A program made the position numbers and the translations under genes. From Myxococcales bacterium (GTDB taxonomy: Bacteria > Myxococcota_A > Polyangia > Haliangiales > Haliangiaceae), in assembly GCA_016720595.1 (NCBI GenBank), contig JADKKI010000002.1, forward strand, positions 496,001 through 560,000: a stretch of DNA of 64,000 nt, given 5' to 3'. Below are positions 28,086 through 37,162 of the stretch, one piece after another (positions within the stretch are counted from its first letter, which is position 1; the number at the start of each line of letters is the position of its first letter). The notes under the pieces were generated by a model. It was given only the letters and a program-made list of their open reading frames with translations, did no database searches and was not told the DNA's origin.

Positions 28086-30365
28086 TCAGAACTGGAAGTA
28101 GATGAACGGCACCATCTTGGCGTGCCCGAGCTCGCGCAGGACCAGGGCGACCGCCGCGAGCACCAGGCCCTGCGCCGGCGCGGGTAGCTCCACGAACCGG
28201 TCACGCAGCCAGCGATAGCTGCCCTCCGCGAAGAAGTGGATCGCGAACCCCGCGACCATCGTCACGGTCACGAGCGGCACCACGTTCGCGTGATCCAGCT
28301 CGAACGCCGCGAGCTGACGCAGGATCGCGAGCGCGTTATCGAACGAGCTCGCACGGAAGAAGATCCACGCGAGGCAGACGTACTGGAACACGAACACCAC
28401 GGCGACCGCGCGACGGGTGACCACCAGGTAGCGGCGCCACAGGTTGTCCGGGCCACGCTCCACGATGTCTGCGACCAGCCCGAGGAGCCAGGTCAGCGCG
28501 ATGAGCGGGATCCACAGCTCCTGATCTCCGGTGTACAGCGATGAGAAGAAGCCGAGCCCGCTCACGCACATCGCGATCCGCAGGGCCTCGGGCACCCACA
28601 GGCTGGCGTCGCGTCCCCACACCGCAAGGAACGGCACGACCGGCATCACGGGTCTCACCAGCTCGGGCTCGGCCGGGTACTCCTGACCGAGCCACGCCGT
28701 GACCACCGCCCACAGCGGGGTGACCACGAGCCACACCACCACCAGCTGTGACCACACGCCTGCGTCGCCGAACCCGAGATACACGCCGGTCAGCCCGAGC
28801 CCCGCGAGCAGCGCGCACCCCGCCAGCATCGAGAGCGCCTCGCGAAGATTCCCGCCCGCCGTCCGTCGCTGGAAGAACCGCGTCACCGCGAGGCCGAAGC
28901 CGTGCAGTGCGCCCCACACGATGAACGCGAAGCTCGCGCCGTGCCACAAGCCGCCGAGGATCATGGTCGCGATCAGATTCACGTACGTGCGCGCTGGCCC
29001 GAGCCGGCTGCCACCGAGCGAGATGTAGAGATAGTCGCGGAGCCAGGTCGAGAGCGAGATGTGCCAGCGGCGCCAGAACTCCTGGAGGTTCGCGGAGCGA
29101 TACGGCGTGCGGAAGTTCTCCGGGAGCGTGAATCCGAGGATCTGTGCCGAGCCGATCGCGATATCGGAGTACGCCGAGAAGTCGCAGAAGATCTGGAGCG
29201 CGTACGCCCACACCCCGACGGCGACCTCGAGCGCGGAGAACCGCTCCGGGGCCTCGAACACGCGATCGACGATCGCCAGCGCGAGCGTATCGGCGATCGC
29301 GATCTTCTTGAACAGGCCGGTGACGATCCGGAACAGACCGCGCGTCGCCGCCTCGAGCTCGAGCGGCGGCAACGTCTCGAGCTGCGGCAGGAGATCCTGC
29401 GCCCGAACGATCGGTCCGGCGACCAGCTGCGGGAAGAACAGGACGAACGTCGCGAACTGCACCACCGACTGCGTCGCCTTGAGCTGCCGCCGATAGACAT
29501 CGATCGTGTACGACAGCGACTGGAACGTGTGGAACGAGATGCCCGCCGGCAAGATCAGGTGGAGCGGCTTGATCTGTGTGTCCGCGAGCGGGTTGACGAT
29601 GTCCTGCGTGAAGAAGTCGGTGTACTTGAAGAACACCAGGATCCCGAGGTTCGAGCACAGGCTGACGATCACCAGCGCCTTGCGCTTCCACGGATCCTCG
29701 GTGCGCTCGATCCAGATCCCCAGGTAGTAATCGAGGACGATCGTCGCGAGCAGCACGCCCAGGAGGTAGCGATAGGGCCCGGGCATCGCCGCCGCCCACG
29801 CGTGATAGAACAGCGACGACGCGACGAACAGGATCACCACGCGCCCGAGGGGCCGGGTGTCGTCTCGCCCCGATGCGCCGATGCCGACGCCGAGGATCGC
29901 GAGCACCACGAGGTGCGCGTGACGCACGATCTCGGCGGTCACCGCATCCAGCTGGCCGTGGTCCCAAGCGATCGCGACGGTGATCGCGACGACCGCCAGG
30001 ACCGCGACGAGGCCCCGCGCGATCAGCTGCTGCCCCCGCGCCGAGCCGATCCACGGCCCGCCGCGACGCCCGAGCATGATCGCGCCAGCGAGCAGCACCG
30101 AGCCCACGCCCCAGCGCAGGAACAGCTCAGGCGGCCAGTCCTGGTACTGCGGATGATCGCCGGCCGCGAGCCTGCACAGCGCTCCGCCGATCGGATCCCA
30201 CAGGGCGTCGGGATCCTTCGCCACCAGCATCACCACCACGTCCCCGAGCAGCACCATGATCGCCATGCGCGCCCACGCCACCCGCGGTCCGCCCCAGCGC
30301 GCGAGCGCGTAGAGGAAGAACACCGCGATCAGGAACAGCGGGTAGTCCGGGCTCGAGAACAGCAT
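28086..30365 (-). CDS. MBOAT-family O-acyltransferase, AlgI-like
   Basis: 759 residues, largely transmembrane, starting MLFSSPDYPLFLIAVFFLYA as AlgI-type proteins do. The central MBOAT region contains LPAGISFHTFQSLSYTIDVY, the FFPQLVAGPIVRA motif, LQEFWRRWHISLSTWLRDYL, and ILGGLWHGASFAFIVWGALH with the conserved catalytic His pair. About 190 residues of extra helices precede the core and more follow, making it longer than AlgI (about 500). Role: moves an acyl (usually acetyl) group across the inner membrane for O-acylation of an exported polysaccharide or other glycan. It follows the SGNH gene at 30369 by 3 bases, and those SGNH proteins are the probable final transferases. Confidence 0.93.
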   Translation of the reverse strand: MLFSSPDYPLFLIAVFFLYALARWGGPRVAWARMAIMVLLGDVVVMLVAKDPDALWDPIGGALCRLAAGDHPQYQDWPPELFLRWGVGSVLLAGAIMLGRRGGPWIGSARGQQLIARGLVAVLAVVAITVAIAWDHGQLDAVTAEIVRHAHLVVLAILGVGIGASGRDDTRPLGRVVILFVASSLFYHAWAAAMPGPYRYLLGVLLATIVLDYYLGIWIERTEDPWKRKALVIVSLCSNLGILVFFKYTDFFTQDIVNPLADTQIKPLHLILPAGISFHTFQSLSYTIDVYRRQLKATQSVVQFATFVLFFPQLVAGPIVRAQDLLPQLETLPPLELEAATRGLFRIVTGLFKKIAIADTLALAIVDRVFEAPERFSALEVAVGVWAYALQIFCDFSAYSDIAIGSAQILGFTLPENFRTPYRSANLQEFWRRWHISLSTWLRDYLYISLGGSRLGPARTYVNLIATMILGGLWHGASFAFIVWGALHGFGLAVTRFFQRRTAGGNLREALSMLAGCALLAGLGLTGVYLGFGDAGVWSQLVVVWLVVTPLWAVVTAWLGQEYPAEPELVRPVMPVVPFLAVWGRDASLWVPEALRIAMCVSGLGFFSSLYTGDQELWIPLIALTWLLGLVADIVERGPDNLWRRYLVVTRRAVAVVFVFQYVCLAWIFFRASSFDNALAILRQLAAFELDHANVVPLVTVTMVAGFAIHFFAEGSYRWLRDRFVELPAPAQGLVLAAVALVLRELGHAKMVPFIYFQF

Positions 30366-30368
30366 CGG

Positions 30369-31856
30369 CTAGGGTGCGATGGGGCCCGGCAGTGGTGCAT
30401 CGACCGGCGCGCGTGGCACCGGAGCCGGGGTGAGCTCGAGCCGCTTGCTCGGAGGGAGCTTGTGATCACTGCGCCAGCGCGCGTAGTGCTCGAGCAGCGC
30501 GCCCGAGAGTGCGTCGGCCCACAGCTGGTAGCCGAGGTCGGTGAAGTGAACGTGGTCCTTGTAGGCGGTCTTCGGCTCGCCGATCACCCACGGATGCATG
30601 TGGTCGGGGCCGCCCATCGCCGACAGGGTGTCGAAGAACGCGACCTTGTTGCGGGCGGCGGCCGCGTGTTCGACCGAGATGATCTCGGTGAGCACCGCCG
30701 GCGTGCGCCACTCGCACTCGGGGAGCACCCCCGCATCCGGCAACACCTTCATCCGGTCGCACGCCCTGCCCCCTTCGCGCACGCCCATGTCGGGCGGCCC
30801 GAGGATCAAGATCGAGGCCTGGGGTGCCGCCGCACGGATCCGGAGGATGGTCTCGTCGAAGTAGCGGGACATCGCCTCCAGATCGAGATCCGGATCGTCC
30901 GCCTCGTTGGTGCCGTACTGCAGGACCACGAGCCGCGGATCGCGCGTGGCCAGCTGGTCGCCGATGATCGACCAGTCCCACGAGCGGAGGCTGCCAAGGC
31001 GGCGCCCCACCACACCGAGCGAATCGACGATCACCCCCGGCTTCCCGCGCTCCATGACCACCCCGTAGAGATCGAGCTGCCCACCGCCGCCGTGCTCGAG
31101 CGTGAGCTTGTGCGGACCATCCGTGACCGGAATGATCTGCCGCGCGGGGTGCGGCGGCTCGATCGGCGCGGTGCGCGTGGCGATCTGTTGCCACGGCTGA
31201 TCGTCGACCCGGAAGCGGAGGGTGCCGTGGTCCGGGGCCGCCTGGTAGAGGATCTCGAACTGCGCGACGCTCGTCCCGGAGGCGCAGTCACCGCACGTCT
31301 CGACCCACAGCTGGGCGCCCTTCTGCGTGCCGAACACGCGGAGCCCGACGATCCCGAACGGCTCCGCATCACCGGACTTCCCGCCGACCGAGGCCCGCCA
31401 CGATCCACTCGCGCCGTACTTCACGTCGCGCTGGTAGTAGTGCCGCGCGGGTGGGCGGCCAGCGCCGACGAGGCCGCGGCCCGCATCCCCGAACTTCGCC
31501 TGGAACGTCGAGCGGAGCCGCGAGGTCATCGAATCGCCGGCCGTGTGCGAATCCCCGAAGAACAGCATCAACGCGCGCCCCGTGCGCTCGCCGCGCTCGG
31601 CCGCGTCCCAGGCCTCGAACATGCGATCGAGCGTCCCCACCGGCGCGTCGAGGAAGCCGGGCATCCGCGCGACCGCGGCGTCCCCGGGTTGCCCGAGGCC
31701 GCCGTTGACGCCATCGATCCCTGCATCGCCTGCCGGAGCTACCACCGGTGGGCGCGGCGGCTTGGGCGGGAGCCGCTCGCCCTCGCAGCCCGAGTTGCAG
31801 CCGAGCAGCGCGAGCGCTGCGCCGACCGTGACGGGGAGCGCGCTAACGACCCGCAT
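30369..31856 (-). CDS. SGNH/GDSL hydrolase-like lipoprotein, probable O-acetyltransferase partner
   Basis: 495 residues with lipobox ALLGC in the signal peptide and a Pro-rich linker. SGNH block I is LFFGDSHTAGDS (about residue 100, catalytic Ser). The Asn-containing block is VVLQYGTNEADD, and the catalytic Asp-x-x-His is DHVHFTDLGYQL near the C-terminus. All catalytic positions are present. Between them is a roughly 100-residue beta-rich insert (KYGASGSWRASVGG..., LRVFGTQKGAQLWVE), as in AlgX/PatB-type acetyltransferases. It overlaps the second SGNH gene by 14 bases upstream and precedes the MBOAT gene by 3 bases. Expected site: periplasm or outer membrane, adding or removing acetyl groups supplied by the MBOAT protein. 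Confidence 0.87.
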   Translation of the reverse strand: MRVVSALPVTVGAALALLGCNSGCEGERLPPKPPRPPVVAPAGDAGIDGVNGGLGQPGDAAVARMPGFLDAPVGTLDRMFEAWDAAERGERTGRALMLFFGDSHTAGDSMTSRLRSTFQAKFGDAGRGLVGAGRPPARHYYQRDVKYGASGSWRASVGGKSGDAEPFGIVGLRVFGTQKGAQLWVETCGDCASGTSVAQFEILYQAAPDHGTLRFRVDDQPWQQIATRTAPIEPPHPARQIIPVTDGPHKLTLEHGGGGQLDLYGVVMERGKPGVIVDSLGVVGRRLGSLRSWDWSIIGDQLATRDPRLVVLQYGTNEADDPDLDLEAMSRYFDETILRIRAAAPQASILILGPPDMGVREGGRACDRMKVLPDAGVLPECEWRTPAVLTEIISVEHAAAARNKVAFFDTLSAMGGPDHMHPWVIGEPKTAYKDHVHFTDLGYQLWADALSGALLEHYARWRSDHKLPPSKRLELTPAPVPRAPVDAPLPGPIAP

Positions 31857-33246
31857 AGGTCTGTGCGCCGGAGGTCAGCGCATCGAACACGGCGTCCGCG
31901 AGCTTGTTGGCGCCCTTGTGCGAGAGGTGCTGGAAGTCGGTCCCGACGAGCCCGCGACGGAACCACTTCTCCGCCGAGCCCTTGCCGCCCATCCAATCGT
32001 AGGTCGAGAAGAAGGCGCAGCCCGAGGCGTGCGCCGCCTTGCGCTGTGCATCGACGAGCAGCGGCATGACGGGGCGCGACGGATAGGCGCCGTCCTTGGC
32101 CTCCGCTTGATCGGTGGGCGAGACCACGAGGCAGCTCGCATCGGGGCGCGCCTTGCGCAGCGGGCCGAGCACCTTCTCGTAGTTCGACTGATAGAGCTTG
32201 GTGTCGCGATCGCCCGGCCCGAGCCACTGCGCTTCGTTCGCCCCGATCATGATCATGATCAGATCTGCGCCGCGATGGACGAGCCCACCCGCGAAGCTCG
32301 CAGGGTTGTGATTCGCGAAGCTCTTCACGTTGACGCTGACGATGCCGAGGTTGTCGACGACAACACCGCGGGCGTTCTCGAGCTGAAGGCCGAACGTCCG
32401 CACCCGTCCGGTCAGCTCGACCTTGAAAGTCGACGCGCCATCCTTGATCGACGCGGTCGCGTAGGCGGCGTCCTTGGACTCGGCCTTGGTCTCGGTGCGC
32501 ACCACCTCGGTGCCGTCCGCGGTGATCACGATCGTGCCCCCCTTCGGCTGAGTGAGGTAGTGCAGGTCGAGGTTCGTCACCTTGCCGCTGACCAGCTTGA
32601 TCGTGGCGTGGGCGTCATCGCCCTCGGCGGTGGCACCACCGGCGCCGTACAGGCCGTCGGCGATCTGCAGCGTCGAGATCGCATGGGTCGCCCAGTTGCC
32701 GGCACTGCCGCGGGTGATCGCCTCGTGCCCGACGAACCGGTGCGGCGGGACCAGTGCGACGAAGCCTGGCCCGCCATCGCCGAGCACGCTCTGCAACCGG
32801 GTCCGGAGACGCCCAGGGATCGCATCGGTGGCGACCACCGAGTCCCCGTACCACGACACCCGCAGCGCGCGACCGAGCTTCCCGGCCTTCTCGTCGGCCG
32901 CCGCCTGGTAGTACGCGTCCATCGCCCAGCGCTTGCAGCTCGCCGGCGTCCCATCGAGGCACGTGTCCTCGAGAGCGCTGCCCTTCGCCCGATCTGCGGA
33001 GCCGGAGCTGGCGGCGGGGAGACCGGGCTTGTCGTCCTCGTCGTCGCGCGTGTCGGCCACCGTCGGTGCGGGGGCGGTGAAGGTCGGGCCGGCCACGCCG
33101 CCGGTGGCCGGTGCTTCGCGGCGCGCCGTCAACCGATCGGCGAGTGCCTGGACGCCGCCATCGATCGCCCACAGGCCCACGACCAAGAGGCCGCCAAACC
33201 ACAGGAGTGTCGGCGCGATGGTCCAGCTGCGATCGGGCGCCGACAT
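31843..33246 (-). CDS. membrane-anchored SGNH hydrolase-like protein, paralogue of the downstream gene
   Basis: 467 residues from ATG 33246; the frame opens at 33309 but the added residues look non-coding. An N-terminal anchor (APTLLWFGGLLVVGLWAIDG) is followed by an Ala/Pro/Asp-rich linker with two Cys. SGNH block I is VSWYGDSVVATDAIPG, an Asn-containing block is IMIMIGANEAQWLG, and the DxxH block is TDFQHLSHKGANKLAD. The domain plan, including the beta-rich insert, mirrors the next gene, so the two are diverged paralogues with different anchoring (transmembrane here, lipid there). It is first in the SGNH-SGNH-MBOAT operon. Expected activity: acyl transfer to, or deacetylation of, an envelope glycan. 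Confidence 0.85.
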   Translation of the reverse strand: MSAPDRSWTIAPTLLWFGGLLVVGLWAIDGGVQALADRLTARREAPATGGVAGPTFTAPAPTVADTRDDEDDKPGLPAASSGSADRAKGSALEDTCLDGTPASCKRWAMDAYYQAAADEKAGKLGRALRVSWYGDSVVATDAIPGRLRTRLQSVLGDGGPGFVALVPPHRFVGHEAITRGSAGNWATHAISTLQIADGLYGAGGATAEGDDAHATIKLVSGKVTNLDLHYLTQPKGGTIVITADGTEVVRTETKAESKDAAYATASIKDGASTFKVELTGRVRTFGLQLENARGVVVDNLGIVSVNVKSFANHNPASFAGGLVHRGADLIMIMIGANEAQWLGPGDRDTKLYQSNYEKVLGPLRKARPDASCLVVSPTDQAEAKDGAYPSRPVMPLLVDAQRKAAHASGCAFFSTYDWMGGKGSAEKWFRRGLVGTDFQHLSHKGANKLADAVFDALTSGAQTYAGR

Positions 33247-33333
33247 CTGGTCGAAGGTAAGCGAACGGACCGCGATCCGCAAAGTCGCAGGGTGGCGCGG
33301 GGCTCGCATACGATCCTGACCTTGGAGGGACCG

Positions 33334-34647
33334 ATGCGCACACCTATCTTGGGCTACCTGCTAACGGCCACGATCCTCACGGCATGCGGCGATGATGGGA
33401 GCTCAAAAGTCCCCCCTCGGGTGATCGAGGGTGGAGGAATCAGCGACGGTCCGATCGACGGTGTCGCAAATATCTACGTGATCGACGACAAGACCCGCGA
33501 TCCGATCGCGGGCGCGACCGTCAAGGTCGGCACCGTCGAGGGCACAACGGACGCCACGGGCCTGTTCGTGATCGAGGGGGTCAAGGGCCCGCAGACCATC
33601 GTGGTCAAGGCGGGCACCTATCGCCCGGAGATGTGGATCGGCGCCAACGGCACCAACATGACGTTCGATCTCGAGCCCGGCACGGATCTCGTGGCACCGA
33701 AGGCCACCCTGACGGGATCGATCGACCTGTCCTCGATCATCGTCCCGATGGGGCACCTGCGCGTCGCGATCGTCTTCTACTCGCAGACCGACGACCTGGG
33801 CGATCCGGACAACGAGATCAAGACGGCCGACGACAAGAACATCTGCAGCGGCGGCGGCATGAACAATCCGATGCCCTGCGCCTTCACGATCGACACCCGA
33901 GGCGGGAAGATCGCCCTGGTCGCGGCGGTCTACGATCGCAACCTGAACGGCACGCCGACCGACTTCACCGACGACACGATGACGTTGATCCGATGGGCCT
34001 ACCGCGGCGGCATCACCGTGACGCCGGGGGTGGCGCAGAGCGGGCAAGACCTGACCCTCGTCGACGTCGGGATGATGAACAACGTGACGGTCGATTTCGG
34101 CACCCCGCCCACCGGGCTCGGCACCGTGGGCGCGCTGATCGGGATGGACCTCGGCGCCGACGGGGTGTTCCAGATCGGCCTGTTCCGTACCCCGACCGAC
34201 CCCACGCTCCTGACGCCGAAGCTCGCCGCCTTGACGGCCACCGGCTACCGCCTCACGGCGATCGCCGGCAACGGCACCGATCCGGCGACCTCGCAGAGCA
34301 TCGTGCTCCGTCGAAGCCTCGCGACCACGACCCTCGCCGCCGGCGCCTGGCTCACGCCGCCGAGTGGCGCCACGGCGACGCGCACGTCCGCCAACCTCGG
34401 GACCGTGACCGGCGCCACGGTGCAGAGCATCGAGTACACCCAGGGCACGGCGAACCTCCTGAACGTCACCTCGTTCGATGGCTCGTCGGAGGTCGCGATC
34501 CCCGACCTCGTGGCGCTGCCGGCCGGCGCGATCACCGCCACCATCAATGCGATCGGCGCTGAAGGCCTGGACGTGACCGACTTCTCGCTCGATGCCGACA
34601 AGGACAAGCTGAGCCAGGTGTCGGCGCAGACCATCACCATCAATTGA
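33334..34647 (+). CDS. lipoprotein with a carboxypeptidase-regulatory-like domain
   Basis: 437 residues from ATG 33334, preceded by a good ribosome-binding site (GGAGGGA). Signal peptide MRTPILGYLLTATILTACGD with lipobox LTAC. Residues about 40-110 form a peptidase-associated beta-sandwich (GVANIYVIDDKTRDPIAGAT, VKVGTVEGTTDATGLFVIEG). The rest is beta-rich and repetitive (VTVDFGTPPTGLGTVGALIG), with one Asp-rich calcium-like stretch (VYDRNLNGTPTDFTDDT). No catalytic motif is seen. It is probably an outer-surface or periplasmic binding or structural protein. It is followed by the M23 peptidase gene after 42 bases. Confidence 0.8.
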   Translation: MRTPILGYLLTATILTACGDDGSSKVPPRVIEGGGISDGPIDGVANIYVIDDKTRDPIAGATVKVGTVEGTTDATGLFVIEGVKGPQTIVVKAGTYRPEMWIGANGTNMTFDLEPGTDLVAPKATLTGSIDLSSIIVPMGHLRVAIVFYSQTDDLGDPDNEIKTADDKNICSGGGMNNPMPCAFTIDTRGGKIALVAAVYDRNLNGTPTDFTDDTMTLIRWAYRGGITVTPGVAQSGQDLTLVDVGMMNNVTVDFGTPPTGLGTVGALIGMDLGADGVFQIGLFRTPTDPTLLTPKLAALTATGYRLTAIAGNGTDPATSQSIVLRRSLATTTLAAGAWLTPPSGATATRTSANLGTVTGATVQSIEYTQGTANLLNVTSFDGSSEVAIPDLVALPAGAITATINAIGAEGLDVTDFSLDADKDKLSQVSAQTITIN

Positions 34648-34689
34648 CCTTCGCAGCAACGCGCCCCGAGGGCTGCTACCATGAGGTAG

Positions 34690-35685
34690 ATGCGCAGGTG
34701 GTTCGTGCTCGCATTGCTGGCGGTCAGCTGCGCCACGTCTCCGCCGCCCCCGCCCTACTACGGGCCCGCGCAACCCGGCTGCTGCGACGAGACCGACCCG
34801 GGGACGGCGCCCGTCGACATCACCAAGGTCGGCCGCCTCGACGATCGGATGGTCGATTTTCAGTTCGACGGCGGACAGCTCGAGTTCGACATGTATCGCC
34901 TCGGCAACCGGATCGTGCAGACGGTCCGCAGCCGCTACGCGGTGCCGATCATGGTCTCGTGGTCGGTGTCCTCGCTCGAGAACCTCCAGGCCGTGACCTC
35001 GCCTTCGGGCGCCGTGCTGGTCCCGCCCGCGCCCCAGCCGCTCGGCGTCGGCCCGGTGATCATCCTCGCGGAGCTCTCGCAGCTCGATCCGACGCTGCGG
35101 TACCGGCGTGAGCTCTCGTTCCGCGCGCGGTTCGGCGATCCCGGGATCCAGCCGAGCCCGTACGAGTACGCACTCCCCTTCCCGCGCGGTCAGACCTTCG
35201 CCGTGTTGCAGGGCTTCCACGGCGCGTTCTCGCATCGAGGCTCGAACGAGTTCGCCGTGGACTTCGATTGCCCGGTGGCCACGCCGGTCCTCGCCACCCG
35301 GCCGGGTGTCGTCGTCGCCGCCAACGCCACCGCCCAGGGCTCGGGGACCACGTCGGACTTCCTCGACTACAAGCGCACGAACTTCGTGATCGTGATGCAC
35401 GAGGACGGCACGCTCGGGGAGTACATGCACCTCGCCCCCGCCACCGTCGAGGTCAAGCCCGGGCAGCTGGTCAGCCGCGGGCAGGAGCTCGCGCTGTCCG
35501 GGAACACCGGCTTCTCGTCCACGCCCCACCTCCACTTCCAGGTGATGACGGCCGCCCGCGACGGCGTCTCGGCCCGGTCGTTCCCGTTCGAGATGGCCGT
35601 GGCTCCGAACCGAACCGAGGAGCCGACCCTGTCCCGGCGCTACACCGGGTGGGAAACGCGCGCAGTCGACGCGCCCATGCGATGA
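34690..35685 (+). CDS. M23-family metallopeptidase, LytM-like
   Basis: 331 residues; the signal peptide (MRRWFVLALLAVSCATSPPP) ends in a Cys that could be lipidated. A Pro-rich linker and a beta-sandwich region (about 50-165) precede the LytM domain: GFHGAFSHRGSNEFAVDFDC carries the first zinc ligands (His and Asp) and HLHFQV near residue 283 carries the last His; GYMHL-like EYMHLAP precedes it. The zinc site looks complete, so peptidoglycan cross-link hydrolysis is expected, in the periplasm. Its stop overlaps the next ATG (ATGA), so it is translationally coupled to the outer-membrane protein gene. Confidence 0.9.
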   Translation: MRRWFVLALLAVSCATSPPPPPYYGPAQPGCCDETDPGTAPVDITKVGRLDDRMVDFQFDGGQLEFDMYRLGNRIVQTVRSRYAVPIMVSWSVSSLENLQAVTSPSGAVLVPPAPQPLGVGPVIILAELSQLDPTLRYRRELSFRARFGDPGIQPSPYEYALPFPRGQTFAVLQGFHGAFSHRGSNEFAVDFDCPVATPVLATRPGVVVAANATAQGSGTTSDFLDYKRTNFVIVMHEDGTLGEYMHLAPATVEVKPGQLVSRGQELALSGNTGFSSTPHLHFQVMTAARDGVSARSFPFEMAVAPNRTEEPTLSRRYTGWETRAVDAPMR

Positions 35686-37148
35686 TCCACGAAATGGGTG
35701 CGCGGGCCTGCGTCCTCGGTTGTGCGCTCCTGGCGAGCGCGCCCGCCTGGGCTGCGCCCGAGCCGAAGGCACCGCCCGCACCGAAGGCCGCGGCCGAGCC
35801 GAAGCCACCGACCGCACCGAAGCCGGCGCCTCGAACCAAGCCGATGACGGCGCCGAAGATCGTCACCGGCATGCGCACGTTCGTCGCGTTCGCCGGCCAG
35901 CCCGCCGCGATCCGGCTCGCGTGGTCGCCGGTCGTGGGCGCAACGCACTACCGAGCGAGGTGGTCCTCGGGGGCCAACGTCGTCGATATCGATCTGACGA
36001 GGCCCACGTTCGAGCGCGCCGAGGCGTTGGCCGGTCAGCACGTCCTCAGCGTGTTCGCGATCGATGCCAACGGAATCGAGAGCCCTCCGGCCGATCTCGC
36101 GGTGGACGTGGTCACGGTCTCGGCCCTCGCGCCTGGCTCGACGACGGCGGCCGAGGCACCTCCCTCGGCGTTCGCGATCGGAGCCAAGTTCGCGTCGCCG
36201 GGGCTGCGCTGCCAGCTCGGTTCGGGCGCCGCTGGTGTCGAGGTTGTGGCGCGAGTCCCCGGCGCATTCGGCCTGCGCTGTGGTGGCGATGCCGGGCAGC
36301 CCCTGGTCGAGGTCCCGGTGGTGATCGCGCCGGTGTTCGTCAAGGGCGAGCTCGCACCTGTGGCGCGCGACACGTCGACCAAGATCCACCTCACCGTCGC
36401 GTCGGTCGGAGCGATCGGCGATCAGCTCGAGATCGCTGCGAACGGGGACCTGGATCTCGGAGCCGCGGAGCGCGTCGCAGGCGGCCTCGACATCCCCGTG
36501 ACCCCGGGCGCCACCGCCGCGTCCGCGGGCTTGATCATCAGGGCCAACGGCGTCGAGCTTGGCCGCGTCGCACTCGACCTCGTCGATCCCCCCAAGCCGT
36601 TCGTGATCCCGCCGCCCGAGGCCGATTGGCTCGCGGTCGATCTCGGGGTCCACGTCGGCGGCTTCATCCCGCCCGACGTCGGGACCGACGCCAACTCCCT
36701 CGGCCATCCGATCGATCCCGACGACACCCTCTCTGCCGGCCCGCTGTTCGGGCTGAGGTTCGGCGTGTTTCCCACGCGCCGCGTCGGGCTCGAGCTCGAG
36801 TCCGCGATCGCCACCACCAGCTACACCGGCCGGCTGGGGGTCGCCGCGCTGATGATCAACCGGGGCCAGATCGCCGCCCGCCTCGTCGAAGACGGTCGAT
36901 TCGGGCTACGGGGACTGCTGGGTGGGGACGTCCTCACGACCTTGACCAGCGGGGGAACCAGCAAGGTCGGTACGCTTGGTGGCCTGCATTACGGTGCGGC
37001 GTTCAGTATAGAAACGCGCCCTGGGGTCTCGGTCCGGATCGAGGCGCTCCACGTGATCACGATCGCGCAGGACGCTGGATATGCGCATTGTCTCGAGCTC
37101 CAGATCGGGGTGGTGACGCGCCTTGGCCGTCGCGATCGCTGGAAGTGA
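35682..37148 (+). CDS. outer-membrane beta-barrel protein with N-terminal beta domains
   Basis: 488 residues from the ATG at 35682 that overlaps the previous stop (a second ATG at 35694 also fits). Signal peptide, then an Ala/Pro/Lys linker, then a fibronectin-like segment (about 65-140: FVAFAGQPAAIRLAWSPVVG, HVLSVFAIDANGIESPPADL), a second beta domain, and a C-terminal eight-strand-like barrel from about residue 325 (WLAVDLGVHVGGFIPPDVGT, RFGVFPTRRVGLELESAIAT, LGGLHYGAAFSIETRPGVSV). Coupled to the LytM-type peptidase, it may anchor or house it at the cell envelope. Family not named. Confidence 0.78.
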   Translation: MIHEMGARACVLGCALLASAPAWAAPEPKAPPAPKAAAEPKPPTAPKPAPRTKPMTAPKIVTGMRTFVAFAGQPAAIRLAWSPVVGATHYRARWSSGANVVDIDLTRPTFERAEALAGQHVLSVFAIDANGIESPPADLAVDVVTVSALAPGSTTAAEAPPSAFAIGAKFASPGLRCQLGSGAAGVEVVARVPGAFGLRCGGDAGQPLVEVPVVIAPVFVKGELAPVARDTSTKIHLTVASVGAIGDQLEIAANGDLDLGAAERVAGGLDIPVTPGATAASAGLIIRANGVELGRVALDLVDPPKPFVIPPPEADWLAVDLGVHVGGFIPPDVGTDANSLGHPIDPDDTLSAGPLFGLRFGVFPTRRVGLELESAIATTSYTGRLGVAALMINRGQIAARLVEDGRFGLRGLLGGDVLTTLTSGGTSKVGTLGGLHYGAAFSIETRPGVSVRIEALHVITIAQDAGYAHCLELQIGVVTRLGRRDRWK

Positions 37149-37162
37149 GTTAGGATAGCGAC

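Noticed and set aside
28902..32069. A 1055-codon open frame on the plus strand opposite the MBOAT and SGNH genes.
   Set aside because: It is Arg/Asp/Glu/Pro-rich without domains and is antisense to three convincing genes; such frames are a by-product of G/C-ending codons. The same applies to 40641-42368 (+), 2961-4160 (-), 6919-8685 (-) and 46282-48438 (-).
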